From: Bacteroidales bacterium UBA5507
GTDB lineage: Bacteria; Bacteroidota; Bacteroidia; Bacteroidales; Lentimicrobiaceae
DNA length: 9,657 nucleotides
Assembly (NCBI GenBank): GCA_002426195.1
Contig: DIOT01000039.1
Location: forward strand, 1-9,657
Direction of reading: 5' to 3'
In this document: positions 1 through 4,624 of the stretch, one piece after another
Position numbering within the stretch: the stretch's first letter is position 1
Layout: every line of letters begins with the position of its first letter
Translations under genes and position numbers: made by a program
Notes under the pieces: generated by a model
Seen by the model: the letters and a program-made list of their open reading frames with translations, nothing else
Databases searched by the model: none
Told to the model about the DNA's origin: nothing

Positions 1-754
1 TGTAATCAACATTTGGTAAATTACGTAATCTCATGCTGAATCGTCTTATAGTATTTGGTGTATATACAGCAATTCCTCTCACAATGCCAACCTGCACTTC
101 ACTACCTGAATTGTCCTTCCAGTCGACTGTTATATCACCGAATACTGATTTATCACCGATTCGGTTAAAAGTAATGTATAAAACAGGGACTGTATCAGTA
201 TTTTTATCGAGTGAAAGATCATTGAGACTTAATTCAGCGGTAAGGTCGCCAACACGTGCAATTACAGGTATGGTAATTCCGAAAATTGGAATCAGACGAA
301 TGCCAATATTTGTTGTATCTACTTCATCATCCGCACCAAGAGGCTTTTCATCAGGAACTGCCCTGAAATACAAATGAGATCTGTATTCACCCGGCTGCAT
401 ATCAGGAGTTTTTCTGAATTGCATTCTAACAGTTTGCGACTCATTTGGTCCTAAAGTTACAGTTCTTGGAAAGATGCGCATGTATTTATCGGCAAACAGT
501 TGTCCGGGATCAGGCTCCGTGATTTGTTCGAAAGAACCGTCCTCATTCATCCTGTACTGTACAAAAGATACATTATATCGTGCCGTATCATTCCCGGTAT
601 TAGCAATCGCTAATTCCTGAGTTTGTTTGTTTCCCTCAAAAACAACCCTTCTGGGTGTTATGAGCAAATCGCCCTGGGCAAACAAATTGGAGTTAAGCAG
701 AATAAATAATGCTGAACAGATAAAAGTAATGAGGTGACTATTTTGCCGTTGCAT
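1..754 (-). CDS. PapD-like periplasmic pilus chaperone, partial (C-terminus beyond left edge)
   Basis: Reading from ATG at 754 leftwards gives 251 uninterrupted residues with no stop before the edge. Residues 1-27 form a signal peptide (hydrophobic core, cleavage near LFAQ), so the protein is periplasmic. The mature part resembles the first immunoglobulin-like domain of PapD. TPRRVVFEG (33-41) aligns without gaps to the PapD N-terminal strand, putting Arg36 on PapD Arg8, which anchors the pilin C-terminal carboxylate. LGPNESQTVRMQF (101-113) matches the conserved strand ending the first sheet, and YRSHLYFRAVP (124-134) matches PapD SLFYFNLREIP. A second domain starts near 170. The position of PapD Lys112 falls in GITIPV and I see no clear Lys there. 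Family chaperones are about 230-280 aa, so only a short tail should be missing. It lies downstream of three pilin-like genes and has its own promoter. It would cap their products in the periplasm. Family call firm; partner assignment inferred. Confidence 0.82.
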   Translation of the reverse strand, partial: MQRQNSHLITFICSALFILLNSNLFAQGDLLITPRRVVFEGNKQTQELAIANTGNDTARYNVSFVQYRMNEDGSFEQITEPDPGQLFADKYMRIFPRTVTLGPNESQTVRMQFRKTPDMQPGEYRSHLYFRAVPDEKPLGADDEVDTTNIGIRLIPIFGITIPVIARVGDLTAELSLNDLSLDKNTDTVPVLYITFNRIGDKSVFGDITVDWKDNSGSEVQVGIVRGIAVYTPNTIRRFSMRLRNLPNVDY

Positions 755-778
755 GGTTTGTATTGTTTAAAATTTCAT

Positions 779-809
779 CAAACGTACATTAAATTGATGA
801 ATTATAAAA
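779..809 (-). promoter_or_regulatory. Bacteroidetes-type promoter of the chaperone gene
   Basis: On the minus strand TACGTTTG (786-779) fits the Bacteroidetes -7 consensus TAnnTTTG. TTTT (809-806) lies exactly 19 bp upstream, close to the consensus -33 TTTG. The box ends 25 bp before the ATG at 754, giving a short leader. It lies downstream of the terminator at 831-856, so the chaperone can be transcribed independently of the gene before it. Confidence 0.55.
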
Positions 810-830
810 GCAGAATTTCCAGTTGTGGGA

Positions 831-856
831 AAAGCGCTGTTAAAAAACAGCGCTTT
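831..856 (-). terminator. Rho-independent terminator after the 172-aa pilin-like gene
   Basis: AAAGCGCTGTT (831-841) pairs perfectly with AACAGCGCTTT (846-856) around an AAAA loop. Runs of T/A flank both sides, so it could act in either direction. On the minus strand it begins 10 bp after the stop codon of the gene ending at 867. Confidence 0.75.
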
Positions 857-866
857 TTTTCTTTGA

Positions 867-1385
867 CTAATTATATGCGAAAGTGAGACTGTAAGTTCCC
901 GTATAAATACCAACAGGATTATCCTCCATTGAGCCTACATTTAAAGTGGCCCCGATTGAGACTGTCTGGTTTCCTCCATTTAAGGTTCCACTACCCGTTC
1001 CGGCCGGTGGATCTGAAACCCAGTTGCTGATAGTCATGGTCCTGTTACTGGTACTGTGTTTAAGCTCAGCAGAGCCAGCAGGTAACTGAATTGAATAAGT
1101 AGCATCCGCTTGTCCGTTGATTATAAATCTACCGGGTTGAGCCGTACCACCTCCCAAAACAATTGAGCCCTGGACTGTCCGAACCCCTTCAGGGGTCATT
1201 ACAATTTGCCCGCCTCCAACTTCAGGAGAAAATTTCCCAAAGTGCATCTGTGTATTTTCATACGCTGAGAGGGCTGAGATCACTTCCGCATAAGCTTGTC
1301 CGGTTATTGTTGCCTGGTTCTGCGACCAAAGTTTGAAGCCGGACAGCAAAATCAAGATAGCTAAAGCTAATGATTTGCGGTTCAT
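867..1385 (-). CDS. DUF4402-family secreted protein, pilin-like subunit (172 aa)
   Basis: Secreted small beta-rich protein. Residues 1 to about 21 are a signal peptide with likely cleavage in LWSQ. The mature chain has no cysteine. DUF4402-type features are MHFGKF (47-52), the repeating Gly/Val strands around 57-80, FIINGQADATYSIQLP (87-102), and the end block GATLNV...GIYTGTYSLTFAYN. Tyr171 is penultimate and Gly159 is exactly 14 residues from the C-terminus, which is the chaperone-usher pilin signature. Just after the signal peptide, ATITGQAYAEV (25-35) alternates hydrophobic and polar residues and could serve as a donor strand. It resembles VRVTGHVSAEV in the 131-aa protein at 2601-2996, so the two are paralogues. 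Terminators on both sides make it a one-gene unit. The family call is from memory of the pattern; the structural-subunit role is inferred. Confidence 0.8.
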   Translation of the reverse strand: MNRKSLALAILILLSGFKLWSQNQATITGQAYAEVISALSAYENTQMHFGKFSPEVGGGQIVMTPEGVRTVQGSIVLGGGTAQPGRFIINGQADATYSIQLPAGSAELKHSTSNRTMTISNWVSDPPAGTGSGTLNGGNQTVSIGATLNVGSMEDNPVGIYTGTYSLTFAYN

Positions 1386-1453
1386 GAGATTGTTTTTATT
1401 ATGTGAAAGAACTGGTTAATCGAAAGCGTACTAGAAGTTGGGAAGTCTAAAAA

Positions 1454-1477
1454 AAAAGGGTGTTGGTACACCCTTTT
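1454..1477 (-). terminator. Rho-independent terminator after the 170-aa pilin-like gene
   Basis: AAAAGGGTGT (1454-1463) pairs perfectly with ACACCCTTTT (1468-1477) around a TGGT loop. Read on the minus strand, the stem is followed by an uninterrupted T run (complement of the A run 1449-1457). It begins 19 bp after the stop codon at 1497. Confidence 0.85.
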
Positions 1478-1496
1478 CTATGTTTTTGGTTGAGGA

Positions 1497-2009
1497 TTAT
1501 TCGTAAGTAACTGTTACATCAAAAGTTGCACTGTAGATTCCTATTGGCTGTTGTGCGGCCATGTTGAGAGTACCACCAACATATAATGCTTTTGGAGAAA
1601 CATCTAATGTATTATTTGCAGCTGAAAGGTTCATGTCAGTATCGATAGTCATATTGTCATCACCTTTTGAAAGAACAATTTCTGATGGAATCGCTACTGA
1701 AAAATTCTCGTTAAGGTCACCAGTGATGTTGAACTTAGCAGCTGTTGGAGTTACTAAAGTGGTCTTCATTGAAGCGGGTGCATATGTTGCAGTGTTATTT
1801 CCATCATCAGTAATAGTGACTGTACCTGTAACACCTGCTGGTTTTGCTATTTTACCGAAATTAAGAGGAATTTCATTAGTGATTGCAATCGGAGTAATTA
1901 ATTCTGCTGATGCTGTTGAAGAAGCAGTTGAATTGTTGTTCTGAGCGTTTACGTTGTTTCCTAATACTACTGCGAATAAAATGGCTGCGAAAATTGATAA
2001 TTTTTTCAT
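1497..2009 (-). CDS. DUF4402-family secreted protein, pilin-like subunit (170 aa)
   Basis: Signal peptide at residues 1-22 with cleavage around VNAQ, then a low-complexity Asn/Ser/Thr/Ala stretch (23-36). The DUF4402 fold begins at AELITPIAI (35-43). LNFGKIAKPAG (49-59) and KFNITGDLNENFSVAIP (92-108) are typical strands. The C-terminal block is GGTLNMAAQQPIGIYSATF followed by DVTVTYE. Gly157 is 14 residues from the end and Tyr169 is penultimate, as in chaperone-usher pilins. No cysteine is present. The Thr/Ser-rich composition and very A-rich leader would suit a highly made structural subunit, so this is the best candidate for the major one, though that is only inference. A terminator follows the stop closely. 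The 591 bp upstream contain no gene. Function as a fibre subunit is inferred from motif and neighbours. Confidence 0.82.
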   Translation of the reverse strand: MKKLSIFAAILFAVVLGNNVNAQNNNSTASSTASAELITPIAITNEIPLNFGKIAKPAGVTGTVTITDDGNNTATYAPASMKTTLVTPTAAKFNITGDLNENFSVAIPSEIVLSKGDDNMTIDTDMNLSAANNTLDVSPKALYVGGTLNMAAQQPIGIYSATFDVTVTYE

Positions 2010-2012
2010 GAT

Positions 2013-2067
2013 GGGGGTTGTTTTTTGTTTTGTTATTTTTTATTTATTTTTTTTTTCGTTTTGTTCT
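2013..2067 (-). promoter_or_regulatory. A-rich untranslated leader of the 170-aa pilin-like gene
   Basis: Just upstream of the ATG at 2009 the minus strand is almost only A, with scattered C and T and a CCCCC close to the start. It contains no G over about 40 bases and no Shine-Dalgarno sequence. Unstructured A-rich leaders are associated with efficient translation initiation in Bacteroidetes. The role here is inferred. No convincing -33/-7 pair was found further upstream. Confidence 0.4.
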
Positions 2068-2113
2068 CGTTTGAACTCGCATACCATTAGTCGAATTGTG
2101 TGCCATTCTCCCC

Positions 2114-2230
2114 GTGCCAAAGTCGCAAAGTTTATAAAATAATTTTTAAAGCGTTGTAAATCAAATTAATAGAATCAAAGAATTTTGCCAATCACAATTT
2201 TGTGCCCTGATAAAATTCTTGTGCCAAAGT
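2114..2230. repeat. Direct repeat pair GTGCCAAAGT
   Basis: The exact 10-mer GTGCCAAAGT occurs at 2114-2123 and 2221-2230, 107 bp apart. Related GTGCC words lie at 2100, 2202 and 2392. On the minus strand these read TTTGGCAC upstream of the 170-aa pilin-like gene. Function unknown. Confidence 0.5.
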
Positions 2231-2267
2231 TCCAAAATGGAAAAATGCAGGACACATAATTTCATAA

Positions 2268-2513
2268 TGGGACAAATTGATACCTTCAAACAGATTTCCT
2301 GACCAATCTGTGACTAATATTTATCGAAGTTTATACTCAAATTACCATAAACCTCTACAGAAATCACTCATTCAGGAATTCGTCAGTTTGAGTGCCGACT
2401 ATACCAGGCACCCATTTAACATTTGACTGAAAATTGATAAAATTTGGACATAAAAATGCCTCAAAAGCTACAAATATCAATAAATGTGGGATTCCTAAAT
2501 TGGGACAAATTGA
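2268..2513. repeat. Direct repeat pair TGGGACAAATTGA
   Basis: The exact 13-mer TGGGACAAATTGA occurs at 2268-2280 and 2501-2513, 233 bp apart. A weaker relative, TTTGGACATAAA, lies near 2444. This could be a protein-binding repeat or a trace of duplication; the sequence does not decide. Confidence 0.5.
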
Positions 2514-2550
2514 CAAATCAGGCCGAATTCGGGAACGTTATTGACATAAA

Positions 2551-2580
2551 AAAACCGTTGTATTTGCTTACAACGGTTTT
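2551..2580 (-). terminator. Rho-independent terminator after the 131-aa pilin-like gene
   Basis: AAAACCGTTGTA (2551-2562) pairs perfectly with TACAACGGTTTT (2569-2580) around a six-base loop. On the minus strand a T run follows (complement of 2548-2554). It starts 20 bp past the stop codon at 2601. Confidence 0.85.
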
Positions 2581-2600
2581 AGGAAATTGAGTTATGAACA

Positions 2601-2996
2601 CTAATTGTAGGATACGATTACTGTAATATTCCCTTTATATTCACCATTACGCAACCTATTATCCATGAGGGCAGAAAACGTTAAATCTCTGTCAGAATCC
2701 GATCCGACAGATTCATTTGTTCTTGTATTTAAAGCAAACTTGGAATTATCATTATAAACTAAAGCCTGATCAACACTTACATCAAATGGTGTATATTCAG
2801 TACCTGATACTTTCAACTTACCCAATTCAATATTCGACTCTGTTCCATTGAGTCCAATGAAGCCATTCATTTCATTCTGAATAGAAGCTGCTTCAACAAC
2901 TTCAGCACTAACATGGCCGGTAACCCTAACCTGCGACATTGCGGTAAGCCCTATCAATAAACTAAAAACTAAAACTAAACCGACCTTTGCTTTCAT
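2601..2996 (-). CDS. Short DUF4402-like secreted protein, pilin-like subunit (131 aa)
   Basis: Signal peptide at residues 1-22 with cleavage near TAMSQ. The mature start VRVTGHVSAEVVEAASI (23-39) resembles that of the 172-aa protein at 867-1385. IELGKLKVSG (56-65) corresponds to the LNFGKI strand of the 170-aa protein at 1497-2009. The chain is about 40 residues shorter than its neighbours and lacks the Gly-rich middle strands, so it is a divergent or minimal member. It still ends with the same block, NGEYKGNITVIVSYN, with Gly118 14 residues from the C-terminus and Tyr130 penultimate. No cysteine is present. It has its own promoter at 3023-3054 and terminator at 2551-2580. It is the first gene after the response regulator, with two palindromic sites upstream. 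It could be a minor, tip or terminating subunit. Domain membership is less certain than for the other two. Confidence 0.7.
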   Translation of the reverse strand: MKAKVGLVLVFSLLIGLTAMSQVRVTGHVSAEVVEAASIQNEMNGFIGLNGTESNIELGKLKVSGTEYTPFDVSVDQALVYNDNSKFALNTRTNESVGSDSDRDLTFSALMDNRLRNGEYKGNITVIVSYN

Positions 2997-3022
2997 TGTT
3001 ACCTTAACATGGGTTGTTGAAG

Positions 3023-3054
3023 CAAAAGTATTCTACACGGTTACCTGAATAAAA
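3023..3054 (-). promoter_or_regulatory. Bacteroidetes-type promoter of the 131-aa pilin-like gene
   Basis: On the minus strand TACTTTTG (3030-3023) matches the -7 consensus TAnnTTTG fully. TTTT (3054-3051) lies 20 bp upstream as a near-consensus -33 element. Transcription would start near 3017, about 20 bases before the ATG at 2996. A sigma-54 type GG-N10-GC pair is absent here. Confidence 0.55.
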
Positions 3055-3099
3055 GAAAATGCTGAAACTTTTTTTATTTTTTAGCACAAATAACTACTA

Positions 3100-3127
3100 A
3101 TATGCAGATAATCAAGATTGTGCATAT
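3100..3127. repeat. Inverted repeat ATATGCA-N14-TGCATAT
   Basis: Perfect 7-bp arms at 3100-3106 and 3121-3127 with a 14-bp spacer. It lies between the promoter of the 131-aa gene and the two TGTAAA palindromes, so it may be another regulatory site. With 7-bp AT-rich arms, chance is a real alternative. Confidence 0.35.
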
Positions 3128-3135
3128 ATTATTGT

Positions 3136-3156
3136 AATGTAAAAATATTTTACATT
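3136..3156. promoter_or_regulatory. Palindromic operator candidate, copy 1 (TGTAAA-N5-TTTACA)
   Basis: Perfect dyad with 9-bp arms AATGTAAAA and TTTTACATT and a 3-bp centre. The core TGTAAA-N5-TTTACA spans 3138-3154. The 6-5-6 geometry and 17-bp length equal those of known NtrC-type sites (TGCACC-N5-GGTGCA). Its centre is about 129 bp upstream of the inferred start site of the 131-aa pilin-like gene. Confidence 0.6.
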
Positions 3157-3176
3157 TATCTACGATTTATTGAAAA

Positions 3177-3193
3177 TGTAAAAAAAGTTTACA
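3177..3193. promoter_or_regulatory. Palindromic operator candidate, copy 2 (TGTAAA-N5-TTTACA)
   Basis: The same 6-5-6 palindrome as copy 1, with a different spacer (AAAAG). It is centred 39 bp from copy 1 and about 168 bp from the inferred start site of the 131-aa gene. It directly abuts the regulator's stop codon at 3194-3196, so it is outside coding sequence and not constrained by protein. Confidence 0.6.
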
Positions 3194-4564
3194 CTAAGAC
3201 CCGGTATCGGAATTAGTGTTCTTATTCAGACCATATTTTTCAATTTTGGCATTGAGAGTTGGTCTGGTGAGATTTAGAATTGCAATAGCCTCTTGTTTGC
3301 GCCAGTTAACCGATTCAAGCACTCTTTTTATGTGCATTTTCTCAACTTCTTCGAGCGAAAGTAGTTTTTCGGAAGTATCACCCGCCCATGATTCAGATGG
3401 ATGTGAAAAAGTCAGGGTCGACTTCTCCAAAATGTCACCATGATTTAAGATCATAGCCTGCAACACTGTGTTTTCAAGTTCCCTGATATTTCCGGGCCAA
3501 TCGTAATTAAGCAATGAGTCGAGGGCCTCATCAGAGATTTTGGTTATGCTTTTATTGAGTCGCCTGTTATTTTTGGCTATAAAATAATTGACCAGTTCGG
3601 GAATATCTTCTTTTCTTGCTCTTAATGGAGGAAGCTGAAAACTAAAAACTTTTAACCGATAGTAAAGTTCCTCACGGAATTTGCCTTCTTTGACTAATAG
3701 TTCCAGGTCTTTATTTGAGGATGCTATTATGCGGGCTTTCATCGGAATGGTGCCATTATACCCCGGTTTTTCAAATTCCTCTTCCTGGATTACCCGTAAT
3801 ATCCTGGCTTGCATTGAGTCGGACAGCTCTGAAACATCGTCCAGGAAAACTGACCCTTCTTTAGCGAGCTCAAATTTTCCAATCTTTTCAGAAATTGCTC
3901 CGGGGAAAGCCCCTTTTGAATATCCAAAGAGCTCAGCTTCTGACATGTTATCCGATAATGTGGCACAATTAACTATGACTATCGGGTTGTTTCGGGTAAT
4001 TCCGCTGTGATGTATTAAGCTTGCAATTCGTTCTTTACCGGTACCGGTTTCCCCACAGATAAGCACATTGACTTTAATGATTGATATTCTTCCAATGTTC
4101 TTGAAGATATCGCGCATAAGAGGACTCTTACCCACAATTGTATTATCTTCAATGGCCAACATGGATTTGGCAGGTATATTGTCTTTTATACTGCGGCTTT
4201 TTTGAGATAGTTCCGCCCCGTTTTTTACAATTTTAAGGAGCTCATCAACCTTTATGGGCTTTTCGAGATAATCGTATGCACCTGCCTGCATTGATTTGAT
4301 AGTAAGTGCAATATCACCGTGAGCTGTAAGCATAATAACCGGTAAAGATGGTTTGACTCTTCTGAGCTCTTCAAGCACTTCCATTCCATTTTTCCCGGGC
4401 ATCTGGTAATCAGTTATCACCACGTCGGCATCTTCTTCAATTGAAAGGCGCAGTCCTGTTTGTCCATCAGACGCTGTCAGGACTTCATAACCGGCCTTTT
4501 TAAGCATGTTGGAAAGAAGTGTCCTGATTATAGAATCGTCATCGATGGCTACTATTTTGCTCAT
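3194..4564 (-). CDS. NtrC/AtoC-family response regulator with altered sigma-54 contact loop
   Basis: 456 aa, complete three-domain regulator. The receiver domain (about 1-120) has acidic pocket Asp8-10, phospho-acceptor Asp52 in ITDYQMPG, Thr80 and Lys102. The AAA+ domain (about 142-375) has Walker A GETGTGKE (171-178), arginine-finger block FREELYYRL (297-305) and sensor II WPGNIREL (356-363). A Fis-type helix-turn-helix follows (about 403-446), ending AILNLTRPTLNAKIEKYG. Two positions depart from the family: the loop that contacts sigma-54 is GAFPGA (218-223) instead of GAFTGA, and Walker B is FLDDV (240-244) where LDE is usual. Family members activate transcription from distant dyad sites after phosphorylation. 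No histidine kinase gene is in the window. The start lies 61 bp downstream of the acetyltransferase stop, so readthrough from the cys genes is possible. The likely target is the adjacent pilin-like gene, by way of the palindromes at 3136-3193. That target is inferred. Confidence 0.93.
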   Translation of the reverse strand: MSKIVAIDDDSIIRTLLSNMLKKAGYEVLTASDGQTGLRLSIEEDADVVITDYQMPGKNGMEVLEELRRVKPSLPVIMLTAHGDIALTIKSMQAGAYDYLEKPIKVDELLKIVKNGAELSQKSRSIKDNIPAKSMLAIEDNTIVGKSPLMRDIFKNIGRISIIKVNVLICGETGTGKERIASLIHHSGITRNNPIVIVNCATLSDNMSEAELFGYSKGAFPGAISEKIGKFELAKEGSVFLDDVSELSDSMQARILRVIQEEEFEKPGYNGTIPMKARIIASSNKDLELLVKEGKFREELYYRLKVFSFQLPPLRARKEDIPELVNYFIAKNNRRLNKSITKISDEALDSLLNYDWPGNIRELENTVLQAMILNHGDILEKSTLTFSHPSESWAGDTSEKLLSLEEVEKMHIKRVLESVNWRKQEAIAILNLTRPTLNAKIEKYGLNKNTNSDTGS

Positions 4565-4624
4565 TAAGGCAGCATTTACTTGTATAACTGCAGCGAAGTT
4601 ATTAAAAAATCAATTGAGCAGTGA

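Larger units (their letters stand above)
2068..2550. other. Gene-free stretch with short repeats
   Basis: About 480 bp between two pilin-like genes with no open frame I would accept as coding on either strand. It holds two exact direct-repeat pairs, listed separately. The word GTGCC occurs five times on the plus strand (2100, 2114, 2202, 2221, 2392). A half match to the palindrome seen at 3138-3193 occurs as TGTAAA at 2155-2160. It must contain the promoter for the gene at 1497-2009, but I could not fix its position. I see no tRNA or rRNA. Confidence 0.5.

Noticed and set aside
1561..1944. Open frames on the plus strand opposite the pilin-like genes (also 33-377)
   Set aside because: They are antisense to genes with signal peptides and family motifs, and show no recognisable domain themselves.
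2010..2142. Small plus-strand gene over 1954-2142
   Set aside because: Its frame crosses the A-rich leader of the minus-strand pilin-like gene, giving a low-complexity Phe-rich product with no independent support.
2095..2230. Possible sigma-54 promoters from TGGCAC words on the minus strand upstream of the 170-aa subunit gene
   Set aside because: The -24-like element is present several times, but no copy has GC 10 bases after the GG. The best one, TGGCACACAATTCGAC, has GA in place of GC.
2068..2550. CRISPR array or mobile-element ends suggested by repeats in the long gap
   Set aside because: There are only two copies of each repeat, unequal spacing, no inverted terminal repeats and no transposase or cas gene in the window.
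3001..3060. Possible sigma-54 promoter before the 131-aa gene, because TTTTGCT resembles a -12 element
   Set aside because: The position for the -24 GG holds TA, whereas the same bases fit the Bacteroidetes -7 box TACTTTTG with a reasonable -33 element.
3061..3090. Terminator after the response regulator from GCTGAAA...TTTTAGC
   Set aside because: The arms are short and mismatched, with no GC-rich stem. I see no convincing terminator between the regulator and the next gene.
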